From: [Actinomadura] parvosata subsp. kistnae | Lineage (GTDB): Bacteria > Actinomycetota > Actinomycetes > Streptosporangiales > Streptosporangiaceae | Reading direction: 5' to 3' | Length of the DNA stretch: 64,000 bases | Assembly: GCF_900323885.1 (NCBI RefSeq) | Contig: NZ_OOHJ01000022.1 | Span: 806,001-870,000 of the forward strand | In this document: positions 8,740 through 18,800 of the stretch, one piece after another | How the letters are laid out: every line of letters starts with the position of its first letter | Position numbering within the stretch: the first letter of the stretch is position 1 | Program-made: the position numbers and the translations under genes | Notes under the pieces: model-generated | What the model saw: only the letters and a program-made list of their open reading frames with translations | Database searches by the model: none | What the model was told of the DNA's origin: nothing

Positions 8740-9888
8740 ATGGACAGCCGCAGAACGGACACGCTCATCGCGGTGGGCAGCCTGGTCGCGATCGTGCCGG
8801 CCACGTACGCGAACCTGTCGTGGACGGGCCCGTACGAGCGGCCGCTCGACCCGGCGGGCCTGGCGCTGATCACGATCGCGGCCCTGTCGCTCGCCTTCCG
8901 GCGCAGCGCCCCGCTGGCCGCCGGGATCGTGGCGGCGGCCTGCGGCGTCGTGTACTACGCCGCCCACTATCCGGGCGTGTTCGCCGCCGCGCCCGCGCTG
9001 GCCTCGATCTACACCCTGGCCGTGCTGGGCCGGCGCGGGGACGCGATCTGGCTGGCGCTGGGCCTGGCGGTGCCGGTGTACGGGCTGATGGCGCTGTCGT
9101 CGGACGATCCGGCGGCGGGCAACTGGATGATGCTGCTGAGCGGCTGGCTGGTGGCCATGGTGGTGGTGGGCGAGGTGACGCGCGGCCGCCGCGCGTACCT
9201 GCACGCGGTGGAACGACGAGCCGAGGCGGAGGCGGAGCGGGCGCGGGAGGCGGAGCGGACCCGGGAGGAGGCGGCGCTGCGGCGGGCCGGCGAGGAGCGG
9301 CTGTGGATCGCGCAGGAGCTGCACGACTCGCTGACCCACAGCATCTCGGTGGTGAACGTGCAGGCGGCGCTCGCGATGGAGCTGCTGGAGCGCAGGCCGG
9401 AGCGGGTCAAGGAGGCGCTGGCGGCGATCAGGGAGTCGGGCCAGGAGGCGATGCACGAGCTGCGCGCCACCCTGGGCGTCCTGCGGCAGAGCGACCCGGA
9501 GGGGGCCGAGGCGGGGCTGTCGGGGCTGCCGCGCCTGGTGTCCAGGGCCGAGGGGGCGGGGCTGCGGGTGGCGCACACGGTGTCGGGCGACCCGTACGCG
9601 CTGCCGCCGGAGGTGGACCGGGCCGCGTACCGGATCGCGCAGGAGGCGCTCACGAACGTGCTGCGGCACGCGGGCGCGGCGGCCGTCACGGTGGCGGTCG
9701 CCTACGATCGTGCGAAGGTCGTGCTGCTGGTGGAGAACGACGGCGAGCCGGGCACGGCCGGGCCGGGGATGGGGTTGATCGGGATGCGCGAGCGCGCGGT
9801 CGCCGTCGGCGGCTGCCTGACGGCGGGCCCCGGCGAGCACGGCGGCTTCACGGTACGCGCGGAGCTCCCGTCCGGAGCGGCGGCGTGA
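8740..9888 (+). CDS. Sensor histidine kinase, DesK/NarX-like HisKA_3 type
   Basis: This 382-residue membrane sensor kinase has about five or six N-terminal membrane segments (residues about 8-140). A charged coiled-coil linker rich in Ala/Glu/Arg follows. The HisKA_3 phosphoacceptor box is ERLWIAQELHDSLTHSISVV. The C-terminal ATPase domain shows AYRIAQEALTNVLRHA (N-box), VENDG and GPGMGLIGMRER (G-box). An in-frame ATG at 8734 is an alternative start, and neither has a clear ribosome site. Its stop overlaps the regulator's GTG start (GTGA), so the two form an operon. The input signal is unknown. Confidence 0.9.
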   Translation: MDSRRTDTLIAVGSLVAIVPATYANLSWTGPYERPLDPAGLALITIAALSLAFRRSAPLAAGIVAAACGVVYYAAHYPGVFAAAPALASIYTLAVLGRRGDAIWLALGLAVPVYGLMALSSDDPAAGNWMMLLSGWLVAMVVVGEVTRGRRAYLHAVERRAEAEAERAREAERTREEAALRRAGEERLWIAQELHDSLTHSISVVNVQAALAMELLERRPERVKEALAAIRESGQEAMHELRATLGVLRQSDPEGAEAGLSGLPRLVSRAEGAGLRVAHTVSGDPYALPPEVDRAAYRIAQEALTNVLRHAGAAAVTVAVAYDRAKVVLLVENDGEPGTAGPGMGLIGMRERAVAVGGCLTAGPGEHGGFTVRAELPSGAAA

Positions 9889-10568
9889 GCGGGGGATCTC
9901 AGCCTGTCAGGGTGCTGCTGGCCGACGACCAGCCGCTGATCCGCGCCGGTTTCAGGGCCCTGCTGGAGCTCACCGACGACATCGTGGTGGTGGGCGAGGC
10001 CGGCGACGGCGCGCAGGCGGTGGAGCTGGCCGGGCGGCTGCTGCCCGACGTGGCCCTGCTCGACGTGCGCATGCCGCTGCTGGACGGCATCCAGGCCACC
10101 CGCAGGATCGGCGCCACCCCGGAGCTGAACGGCGTGCGCGTGGTGATCCTCACGAACTACGCCCTGGACGAGTACGTCTTCGCCGCGCTGAGGGCGGGCG
10201 CCAGCGGCTTCCTGCTGAAGGACATCGAGCCGGGCGACCTGCTGCAGTCGGTGCGGGTGGCGGCGCGCGGCGACGCGCTGCTGTCGCCGTCGGTGACGCG
10301 CCGCCTGATCGAGGAGTACGTGAGCACCCCGCCCCGCCCGGCCCTCGTCGCGGGCCAGGACCGGCTGACGGCGAGGGAGCGCGAGATCGTCGCCCTGGTG
10401 GCGCGCGGCCTGTCGAACGAGGAGATCGCCGAGCACCTGGTGATCAGCGCGGCCACGGCGAAGACCCACGTGAGCAGGTCGATGATCAAGCTGGGCGTGC
10501 GCGACCGGGCCCAGCTCGTGGTCTTCGCCTACGAGTCGGGCCTCGTGGTGCCCGGCACCGCGCTCTAG
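9885..10568 (+). CDS. Response regulator, NarL/LuxR family
   Basis: This 227-residue regulator is the partner of the preceding kinase. The receiver domain shows the acidic pair in LLADDQ, the phosphoacceptor Asp in DVALLDVRMP, Thr in VVILTNYA and Lys in GFLLKDI. The C-terminal LuxR-type helix-turn-helix is clear: LTAREREIVALVARGLSNEEIAEHL then ATAKTHVSRSMIKLGV. The GTG start at 9885 overlaps the kinase stop codon, which implies translational coupling. The inverted repeat at 8658-8694 upstream of the operon is a candidate binding site. Confidence 0.93.
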   Translation: MSGGSQPVRVLLADDQPLIRAGFRALLELTDDIVVVGEAGDGAQAVELAGRLLPDVALLDVRMPLLDGIQATRRIGATPELNGVRVVILTNYALDEYVFAALRAGASGFLLKDIEPGDLLQSVRVAARGDALLSPSVTRRLIEEYVSTPPRPALVAGQDRLTAREREIVALVARGLSNEEIAEHLVISAATAKTHVSRSMIKLGVRDRAQLVVFAYESGLVVPGTAL

Positions 10569-10669
10569 ATCGCCAGCAGGAACTCGTAGGCGTTCAGCAG
10601 CCAGATCAGCAGCCACAGGGCGATGGCGGGGAGCCGGTGCAGCCCCCGCCAGGCTCCGTAAGCAGGCAC
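10565..10669 (-). CDS. Possible 34-residue membrane peptide
   Basis: A GTG at 10669 opens a frame of 34 codons. It encodes a short amphipathic start (PAYGAWRGLHRLP) followed by one hydrophobic helix, AIALWLLIWLLNAYEFLLAI, and a stop. GAAGGTGG lies about 12 bp upstream. Its stop codon shares the CTAG tetranucleotide with the response-regulator stop on the other strand. The sequence reads like a real single-span peptide, but it is short and I do not recognise a family. Confidence 0.35.
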   Translation of the reverse strand: MPAYGAWRGLHRLPAIALWLLIWLLNAYEFLLAI

Positions 10670-10890
10670 CCGTTATCACGCCACCTTCCCTGTGCGCGGA
10701 AGCGCCGCCGGCGCGCCTTCACAGCAAGCACGAGGCTTTCCCGAATTCGCCCCTCCAACGGACTCGGTTTATCTGCTCAATTGACCGGGACGGCACTCCT
10801 GTTTCCTCCATGGTATGCCGCCGGGGGCCGGTGAAAATATCGGGAATTCGGATTCGGCACCGGAAAATCGGCGCCAAATATCCGGTGAAA
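10670..10890. other. Intergenic region, no gene seen
   Basis: This stretch is less GC-rich than its surroundings, especially 10830-10890 (gaaaatatcggg, aaatatccgg). It holds no convincing frame, terminator stem or promoter. It separates the two-component region from the downstream end of the transpeptidase gene. Confidence 0.5.
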
Positions 10891-12084
10891 TCACCCGTTC
10901 ACGGGCTTGCCGAGCGCGCTCCCGGCCAGCCAGTCCTCCCACGACTTGGCCCAGGGCGTGGGCCCGTTGCCGAAGCGCAGCTTGCGGGAGGTGCCGGTGA
11001 CCTCGATGATGTCGCCGCGCTGGGTGAACTCGTAGAACCATTTGGCGTTGGCGGGGCTGGCGTTCACGCAGCCGTGGCTGACGTTGGAGCTGCCCTGGGC
11101 GCCGGTCGACCAGGGGGCGGCGTGGAAGAAGGTGCCGCTGTAGGTCATGCGGACGTTCCACTTGGTCTTGATGCGGTACTCGCCGGGCTCGCCGATGGTG
11201 GCGGAGTCCATGACGGTCTCGGCGGCCTTCTCCTGGGCGATCATGGTGCCGGAGTAGCTGTCGTCGCCGGGTTTGCCGAGGCTGACGGGGATGGTCCTGA
11301 CGACCTTGCCGTTCGCGCGGACGACGGCCTGGTGGGTCCGGGCGTTGACCTTGGTGATGTGCTCGGGGCCGACGGTGAAGGACAGGCTGCGGTCCTTGGT
11401 GCCCCACAGGCCCGGTCCGGCGCGCAGGCCCGCGAGGTGGGCCACGACGGTGACCTTCTCCCCCACCGGCCAGTACTCGCGCGGCCTGAACTGGACCTCG
11501 CGGTCGCTCACCCAGCTCCACGCGCCCTCGACCGGCTGCGACATGCGCACCACCAGCGACCGCTCGACGGCGGCCCTGGCCTCGCGGGAGGTGACGGGCT
11601 GGGAGAGCAGGAGCTGGACGGGCATGCCGACGCCGACCTTCTCGCCGTCGAGGGGCGACATGCCGCTCTCCAGCGCCCGTTTCGGCTTGAGCGTGGTGAA
11701 CGTGGAGGTGCCGGTGACCTGCTTGCCGTCGGTGCCCTTCGCCTCGGCGCTGACGGTGTAGGCGGTCGAGGGCCGCAGCGGCCACTCGGGCCGCCACTGG
11801 CCGTCGGCTCCGACGGCGCCCTTCACGGCGTGGCCCTTGGCGTCGGCCACGGTCACCTTCGTGACTTGGCCGCCGGTGGCCTTGACGGTGATGCCGGTGT
11901 CGGGGGCGACCTTCCTGGTGCCGTCGGCGGGCGTGATCGACAGCTTGGCCACCGGGCCCTGTTGCTGTTCCTGCGACGGTACGGCGGGCGCTTCGCCGCC
12001 GCCGGTCGTGCTGCATCCGGCGGCCACGGCCAGTGCCGCCGCGCAGATGGTGAGGATTGTCTGGTTGGTCCGGCCGTTCCGCAT
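10891..12084 (-). CDS. L,D-transpeptidase lipoprotein (Ldt, YkuD catalytic domain)
   Basis: This envelope enzyme forms 3-3 cross-links in peptidoglycan. It is 397 residues with a lipoprotein signal (AVAAGC, Cys 24). Two Ig-like domains follow (residues about 45-140 and 145-250, with SITPADGTRKVAPDTGITV and GVGMPVQLLLSQPV). The YkuD domain carries the catalytic motif SHGCVN near residue 337, preceded by FFHAAPWSTGAQGSSN. The C-terminal extension contains WAKSWEDWLAGS. The order matches the mycobacterial LdtMt2 group. It stands alone, with no cell-wall genes nearby. Confidence 0.93.
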   Translation of the reverse strand: MRNGRTNQTILTICAAALAVAAGCSTTGGGEAPAVPSQEQQQGPVAKLSITPADGTRKVAPDTGITVKATGGQVTKVTVADAKGHAVKGAVGADGQWRPEWPLRPSTAYTVSAEAKGTDGKQVTGTSTFTTLKPKRALESGMSPLDGEKVGVGMPVQLLLSQPVTSREARAAVERSLVVRMSQPVEGAWSWVSDREVQFRPREYWPVGEKVTVVAHLAGLRAGPGLWGTKDRSLSFTVGPEHITKVNARTHQAVVRANGKVVRTIPVSLGKPGDDSYSGTMIAQEKAAETVMDSATIGEPGEYRIKTKWNVRMTYSGTFFHAAPWSTGAQGSSNVSHGCVNASPANAKWFYEFTQRGDIIEVTGTSRKLRFGNGPTPWAKSWEDWLAGSALGKPVNG

Positions 12085-12206
12085 CCCTGATGCCTCCCGC
12101 GCCTGACGTATAGGCAGTCATTCACATTAGACCGTTATCGGCGATCCGGCGGACCTCTTCCCGTATTGACCGAACCCATGCGAACACGACGGCGCGGCGC
12201 GTTGCG

Positions 12207-12902
12207 ATGATCTTGATCTGGCGTTCCGCCGACCACAATCATGGGCCGGTGGACTACTACCTGATCTCCCCGACGGCGGGCGATCGATCGCCCGCAGGGC
12301 TTTTGGTGGAGGAGTTCGTCCTGTGTGACGACTACACGGCGGCCGGCATCGACGGCGCCGAGTGGGTGGCGGAGATCGGGGCCTGGTCCGCCTCGGCCGA
12401 GCTGAGCCGGGCCATCCGCGCCGACACCGATCTGCGCTCGCGGGTGAAGCCGGTGAGCAGGCAGGAGGCGGTGCGGGCCTTCAAGCTGCTGGGCGGCGGC
12501 GGCCTGCCGGAGGAGGCCGGGCTGCGCACGCTCTTCCAGGAGCGCCGCCCGCTGCCCACCACGGCCCCGCTCAACCTCGGCAACGGCTCCTCCAGAGCGC
12601 GCCGCTACCGCATCCTGTTCGCCGGTGAGCTCGGCGAGACCGGGCTGGCCAACGCCCGTACGGCACTGCGCCTGGAGCCCACCGGCGACCCGCGCGTGGT
12701 CGGCGCGGCCTCCGCCAGCGCCGGCGGCCACGGCTTCACGTGGGAGCTGCGCCGGATCGGGGCGGGCATCGCCTGGTGCGTGGACGTGACCGCGCGCCTC
12801 GGCTCGGGCCCGATCACGGCGCTCGGCGCGCTGCTGCACCACCACCGGCAGGCCGTCCGCGAGCAGGGCCTCATCCCCGTCACCGTGGAGCGCTTCGCCT
12901 GA
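12207..12902 (+). CDS. Unknown protein
   Basis: This 231-residue soluble protein has no signal peptide or membrane segment, and I do not recognise a family. It begins with a beta-rich segment (MILIWRSA, GPVDYYLISP, LVEEFVLCDDYT). The middle contains RVKPVSRQEAVRAFKLLGGGGLPEE and a basic SSRARRYRILFAGEL. The last third alternates strands and a helix (GHGFTWELRRIGAGIAWCVDVTARL, ALGALLHHHRQAVREQGLIPVTVERF). No ribosome site is evident near the start. A perfect 20-bp palindrome lies inside the gene at 12276-12295. It is divergent from the transpeptidase. Confidence 0.7.
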   Translation: MILIWRSADHNHGPVDYYLISPTAGDRSPAGLLVEEFVLCDDYTAAGIDGAEWVAEIGAWSASAELSRAIRADTDLRSRVKPVSRQEAVRAFKLLGGGGLPEEAGLRTLFQERRPLPTTAPLNLGNGSSRARRYRILFAGELGETGLANARTALRLEPTGDPRVVGAASASAGGHGFTWELRRIGAGIAWCVDVTARLGSGPITALGALLHHHRQAVREQGLIPVTVERFA

Positions 12903-12980
12903 CGATCCGCCGGCGGCTGTCACGACTCGCCACCCCTGCCCGGTCCTCCGGTACGACGATGAAACCGAGCCGGGTGCGGG

Positions 12981-14286
12981 GTGGCGATGAAGGGTGGCTC
13001 ACTGGTCAGGGCGCTGGACGATCGGTTCGGCGGCGCCCGGTTCCTCGACCGGGCGATGCGCAAGGCGTTCAACAACCACTGGTCGTTCCTGCTGGGCGAG
13101 ATCGCCCTGTACGCCTTCGTGGTCGTGCTGGTCACCGGCGTCGCACCACTGGTCCACGCTGATCTTCCTCGGCGGGATCGTGGTGCACCTGCTGCGCAAC
13201 TTCTTCACCGGTTCCTTCCGCCGGCCGCGCGAGCTGAACTGGCTGATCGGCGTGGCCCTGTTCGGCCTGGTGATGCTCAACGGCCTGTTCGGGTACTCGC
13301 TGCCGGACGACCTGCTGTCGGGGGCCGGGCTGCGGATCCTGCACGGCGTGACGGTGTCGGTGCCGCTGGTGGGGACGTACCTGGCGACGTTCCTGTTCGG
13401 CGGCGAGTTCCCCGGCGCCGACATCATCCCCCGCCTCTACAGCCTGCACGTGCTGCTGATCCCCGGGCTCCTACTCGTGCTCATCCCGCTGCACGCGGTG
13501 GTGCTGACGTGGCGGCAGACGCACACGCAGTTCCGGGAGAAGGGGGTGGCCGACCACCAGGTGAGCGGGGCGCCGTTCTTCCCCGCGTTCATCGCGAAGA
13601 CGACGGCGTACCTGCTGCTGGTGGCCGGGGTGGTCGCGCTGATGGCCACCGTCTTCCAGGTCAACCCGATCTGGCTGTACGGGCCGTACGTGCCGAGCAC
13701 GGTCAGCGCCGGCTCGCAGCCCGACTGGTACATGGGCTTCCTGGAGGGGGCGCTGCGGCTGATGCCGCCGTGGGAGTTCACGGCGTTCGGTCACACGGTG
13801 AGCATGAGCGTGCTGATCCCCGCGCTCGCGGCGCCGGCGCTGCTGTTCGCCGGGCTGGCCGCCTACCCGTTCGTCGAGCGGTGGCTCACCGGGGACCGGG
13901 CCGTGCACAACCTGCTCGACCGGCCGCGCGACGTGCCGGGGCGGACCGGGCTCGGGATGGCGGGCATCGTGTACTACGGCGTGCTGTGGACGGCCGGCGG
14001 CAACGACGTCATCGCCCACACCTTCCACGTCTCGCTGTACGCGACCACGTGGACGCTGCGGATCGCACTCGTGCTCGGGCCGGTGGTGGCGTTCGAGGTC
14101 ACCCGGCGGCTGTGCCTGGCGCTGCAGGCGCGCGACCGGCACCAGGCCGCGCACGGCGTGGAGACCGGGCTGATCGTGCGCGGTCCGGAGGGGGCTTACA
14201 CCGAGGTCACGCGGCCGATGACCGAGGAGGAGAAGGGGGTGCTGACGCCGCCCGCCGAGCCCCGGCCGAAATTCATCGGCCGGTGA
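12981..14286 (+). pseudogene. Cytochrome b (QcrB-like), broken first copy of a tandem pair
   Basis: This copy is closely similar along its whole length to the intact gene at 14349, but lacks 149 bp after codon about 54. The frame goes from ALYAFVVVLVTGV straight to the helix-B segment HHWSTLIFLGGIVVH in another frame. The missing part corresponds to 14511-14660 of the intact copy, covering the loop and the approach to the first haem-binding helix. Downstream, the haem-binding helices, the PDWYMGF Qo-site motif and the C-terminal domain are intact to the stop at 14286. A precise loss of this size argues for real decay rather than a base-calling error. A product starting at an internal codon is possible but unlikely to work. 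Confidence 0.85.
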
Positions 14287-14348
14287 GTGTCACAATCGGC
14301 CGCCCTGCGCCGTCTTGGTTCTGAACGAGAAACCAAGCCGTATGCGGG

Positions 14349-15866
14349 GTGGCTATGCAAGGCAGCTCTCTGGCCAGAGCGCTGGACGACCGGCTCGGCG
14401 GCGCCGGGTTCGTGAAGAAGGCGATGCGCAAGATCTTCCCCGACCACTGGACGTTCCTGCTCGGGGAGATCGCCCTGTACGCCTTCGTGGTGATCCTCCT
14501 GACGGGCGTCTTCCTGACGCTCTTCTTCAAGCCGAGCATGCGCGAGGTCGTCTACGACGGCGTCTACGTGCCGCTGCGCGGCGTCACCATGAGCGAGGCG
14601 TACGCCTCGTCGCTGGACATCAGCTTCGAGGTGCGCGGCGGCCTGCTGATGCGGCAGATGCACCACTGGGCCACGCTGATCTTCCTGGCCGCCATCGTGG
14701 TGCACGCGCTGCGCAACTTCTTCACCGGCGCCTTCCGCAAGCCGCGCGACCTGAACTGGCTGATCGGCGTCGCCCTGTTCGCGCTGGTCATGCTGAACGG
14801 CCTGTTCGGCTACTCGCTGCCCGACGACCTGCTCTCGGGCGCCGGGCTGCGGATCCTGCACGGGGTGACGATCTCCGTGCCGCTGGTCGGCACGTACGTC
14901 GCGATGTTCCTGTTCGGCGGCGAGTTCCCCGGCGAGGACGTCATCCCCCGGCTCTACAGCATCCACGTGCTGCTCGTGCCCGGGATCCTGCTGCTGCTCA
15001 TCCCGCTGCACGCGGTGGTGCTGACCTGGCGGCAGACGCACACCCAGTTCCGCGCCAAGGGGCTGAACGACCGGGTGGTGCGCGGGGCGCCGTTCTTCCC
15101 CGCGTTCCTGGCCAAGACGACGGTGTTCTTCCTGTGGGTGACCGGGGTGGTCGCGCTGCTGGCCACCGTGTTCCAGATCAACCCGATCTGGCTGTACGGG
15201 CCGTACATGCCGGGCCACGTCAGCGCCGGGTCCCAGCCCGACTGGTACATGGGCTTCCTTGAGGGCGCGCTGCGGATCATGCCGCCGTGGGAGTTCACCG
15301 TGTTCGGGCAGACGGTCACGATGAGCGTGCTGATCCCCGCGCTGGTGGCGCCGGGGCTGCTGTTCACCGCGCTGGCCGTCTACCCGTTCGTGGAGCGGTG
15401 GGTGACCCGCGACCAGGCCATCCACCACCTGCTCGACCGGCCGCGCGACGTGCCGGTGCGGGCCGGGCTCGGGGTCGCCGGCGTCGTGTACTACGGCGTG
15501 CTGTGGGCGGCGGGCGGCAACGACCTGATCGCCACCACGTTCCACATCTCGTTGTACGCCACCACGTGGATCTTCCGGGTGGCCGTCGTGGCCGGGCCGG
15601 TGCTGGCGTTCGTCGTCACGCGGCGCATCTGCCTGGGGCTGCGGGCCCGCGACCGGCACACGGTCGAGCACGGCGTGGAGACCGGCGTGATCGTGCGCGG
15701 CGTCGAAGGCGGCTACACCGAGGTGGAGCGGCCGGTCGGCGAGGAGGAGGCGGCGGTGCTGGTGCCGCCCGCCCGGCCGGAGCTGCCGCCGGTGGTCGAG
15801 GGCGACGTGCCGCCCCCGGCCAAGCGGCGGCTCCAGGACGCGTTGCAGCGCTCCTGGGACGGTTGA
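14349..15866 (+). CDS. Cytochrome b subunit, actinobacterial QcrB-like (orphan)
   Basis: This 505-residue integral membrane cytochrome b would carry two b haems and quinone sites. Helix B shows MHHWATLIFLAAIVVH and helix D shows IHVLLVPGILLLLIPLH, giving the paired haem histidines (14 residues between the helix-D pair, as in b6-like and actinobacterial proteins). The Qo motif is PDWYMGF. A hydrophilic C-terminus follows, rich in Glu/Pro. No Rieske or cytochrome c gene is adjacent, so it is an orphan paralogue of the main complex. The GTG at 14349 or the ATG at 14355, with GGGGTGG just upstream, could be the start. A hairpin (CTTGGTT 14314-14320, AACCAAG 14331-14337) precedes it. Confidence 0.9.
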   Translation: MAMQGSSLARALDDRLGGAGFVKKAMRKIFPDHWTFLLGEIALYAFVVILLTGVFLTLFFKPSMREVVYDGVYVPLRGVTMSEAYASSLDISFEVRGGLLMRQMHHWATLIFLAAIVVHALRNFFTGAFRKPRDLNWLIGVALFALVMLNGLFGYSLPDDLLSGAGLRILHGVTISVPLVGTYVAMFLFGGEFPGEDVIPRLYSIHVLLVPGILLLLIPLHAVVLTWRQTHTQFRAKGLNDRVVRGAPFFPAFLAKTTVFFLWVTGVVALLATVFQINPIWLYGPYMPGHVSAGSQPDWYMGFLEGALRIMPPWEFTVFGQTVTMSVLIPALVAPGLLFTALAVYPFVERWVTRDQAIHHLLDRPRDVPVRAGLGVAGVVYYGVLWAAGGNDLIATTFHISLYATTWIFRVAVVAGPVLAFVVTRRICLGLRARDRHTVEHGVETGVIVRGVEGGYTEVERPVGEEEAAVLVPPARPELPPVVEGDVPPPAKRRLQDALQRSWDG

Positions 15867-15872
15867 GCGGAA

Positions 15873-18800
15873 TCAGGGCACCTGCACCGCCGGGACGGTG
15901 ACGGGGCCGAGGAGCGGGTTCAGCACGTCCGCCTGCGACCGCCCCGGGGGCACGAGCACGTCGAGCGCCTTGGGCACGGTGCCCGGGTCCACCGCGCACA
16001 GCGGGGCCGTGCCGCCCTCGGCGCACACCCCGAACTGGTACGGCTGCGGCGTCGCGGCGAACGACCTGGCCTGGTCGGGGCTGAACCCGTCCTGACCGGC
16101 GAGCACCACGGCGAAGCGCCACCCCGGGCCCGGCGTGCCGAAGACGGCCCTGGGCAGCGCGATCGTGATCGTCCGCGTGCTGCCTGACGCCCGGACCACG
16201 GCCCCGGCCTTCGCCGTCCCGTCCGCCGCCACCCAGACGGGGGCGGCGAAGCCCTGCGCCTCCACCCGCTGGCTCCACCCGTCCTGCTCGGCGATGCGGT
16301 GGTTGCGCTGCGGGAACGCGGCCTCCGTCGAGGTGGTGGTGGCCGCCGGGTCCCGGACGTACACGTCGAGGAGCTGCGCGCCCATCTGGTTGCCGAACGT
16401 GGGAGTGAGGTCGCGCAGCGCGGCCCGCAGGTAGACGGTGCTGTCGTCGGTGATGACCTGGAACCTGCGCAGGTCGAAGGCGCCGTCGTGGAAGTCGGCG
16501 GCGGTCGGGTACGCGTACGTGCCGGGCCCGTCGTCGTCGCCCTCGGGGTCATCGGCGTCGAGCACCGTAGTGGCGCCCACGATGTCACCGACGACCGTTC
16601 GCCGGGCGTACCCGGTGCGCCGCCCGTCGGAGGTGGTGGCCGTCACGGCGAGCACGACCTCGCCGAACGCGACCGGGGCCGAGGCGGTGAAGGCGCCGTC
16701 CGCGCCCGCCCGTACCGAGACGACCCGGGTGGGCGCGCCGGTGTCGATGGGCGTGGCGGCCACCTCGACGCGGGCGCCGGGGACGGTCGTGCCCGTGACG
16801 GCCACCGACGTGCCGGGCACGGCGGTGCCGTCGGCGGGGGCGGTGACGGTGAGCGGGGCGGCCTGGGGCGGGTCGGCGTAGCGGCGGCGCACCACGTCGG
16901 GCTGCTCGACCGGCCGGGTGGAGCCGAGGGAGAGGACGAGCCGGACCACCTGGGCCTGCGCCCACGTCAGCGGGGACGCCGAGCCGGCCGGGCCGCCGTC
17001 GCGGAAGCCGATCGAGGCGGTGGCCGGGTCGGTGCCGTACGGGGAGGCGGGCAGGGCGACGTTCTCCCACGCTTGCTCGGGGATGAGCCCGGTGCCGGAC
17101 GCCATCGCCCGCATGGCGGTCAGCAGCCGGGCGGCGCCGGCCTGGTCGCCGGTCTGAAGCGCCTGCTCGGCGCGCTCGCCGGCCAGCACCGGCCACACGT
17201 GACCGCTTCCGTTGTTGCCGGTGGGCCACGGCTTGCCGGACGGCGCGCAGGCGGTGGGGTCGGGCTCGTGGCAGTCGCCGTAGCCGTCCTCGGTGCCGGG
17301 GGTGTCGGAGCCGTAGCGGTACCAGCCGGGGCCGCTCGCCGTGTCGCGCCTGATCACCCGGTCCACGACGGGCAGGCTGGCCAGCACGTCCGGGTCGTCG
17401 GGCGGCAGGATGCCGAGCCTGGTCAGCTCCAGGAAGCCCGCGTCCACCACCCGGCGCTGGTCCTCGGTGGGGCCGCCGTTGCCCAGGTTGTAGCTGACGG
17501 CGGCGTCCGGGTCGCCGGTGCGGGACAGGCGCAGGAAGGAGCGGGGGGCGTACGGGCCGGTCGTGGTGACCGTCCACGCCTTGATCGAGCGGGCGAAGTG
17601 GTCGGCCGTGGCGCGGTAGACGCGGGCCCGGGCCTGGTCGCCGTTCCCGGTCGCCAGCTCGCCCGCCGCGACGAGCGCGGCGATCTCGGCCGCGATCGTG
17701 GACGGCGAGTACCCCGACTGCTCCTCCCACCGCTCCACGCCGAACGCCGGGCCGTGCGAGACGAGGAAGTCGGCCGCCGCCCGCACGTCCTCCCACACGC
17801 CGCTCAGCCCGGACTGGTAGGCCATCAGGATCGGGTACGCGGTCTCGTCGAGCTGGTCGCCGCCCGAGTCGGGGGCCAGTTTCCCGTTGAGCAGCGAGTT
17901 GCGGGGCAGGCGGCCGTCGGGCAGTTGCTGGCGTTCCAGCAGGAAGCGGGCCGTGGCGCGGGCCGTCGCCAGGTCCCCGGCGGCCAGGAAGCCGGTGAAC
18001 GCCTCGTACAGGTCGCGGGCGAACACCTCGCGGTAGGAGCCGAAGTAGACGGCCTCGCCGCCGACCAGCTCGCCCGCGCCGATCGCCTGCCCCCACGGGC
18101 TGGCCAGGGACGCGACGACCGCGCCGGGGAACGTCTTGTCCTCGCTGGCCTTGAGCACGTTGGCGGAGAGCCGGTAGAAGTCGGCCAGCGCGGCGGGCGG
18201 CCTGCGCAGGGTCGCGTCATAGGCGGCCCAGCCGGCCTCGTACCGGGCCCGGGTGACCTCGAACGGGCGCGCGGCGGCGGCGTCGGCGGTCCGCAGCGCG
18301 GCGGCCCGGTCGCGGCCGAAGCCCAGCGCGAACGTGACCTCTCCCCTGGCGTCGATCGGCAGCCGGGCGGTGGCCACCACGTTGCCGGCGGGCGCCTCGG
18401 TGTAAGGGGTCAGCTCGCGGGCGGCGTCGAGCTGGACGGCGCCGTCACTGGGCGTGCCGGCGTAGCCCACACTCGCCTGCGGCAGGCGCCGCTCCGCGCG
18501 CAGCGCCAGGTGGGTGGGGACGGCGTAGTCGCGGGCCGGGGCCGAGGTCCGCGTGTTGTCGTCCCAGACGACGGGGGCGCCGGTCGTGGCGTCCACCACG
18601 CCGCTGTCGGGGCCGCCGTTGGGCGTTCCGCCGCCGCCGTTGCCGTTCACGCTCGCGTCCAGCCTGGCGTACAGGCGCAGGGTGGGCGGCTGGAGGCGGG
18701 CCCGCACGACCACCGCGTTCCTGTCGGGGTCGGTCAGGTAGGTGGTGGTCAGGCGGTAGCGGCCCGCCCTGCTCGCGGAGGTGATCGTGCACGTCATGCC

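Noticed and set aside
12981..14324. Broken cytochrome b copy as a functional short protein
   Set aside because: The loss changes frame and removes the approach to the first haem helix, and no new start with a ribosome site was found.
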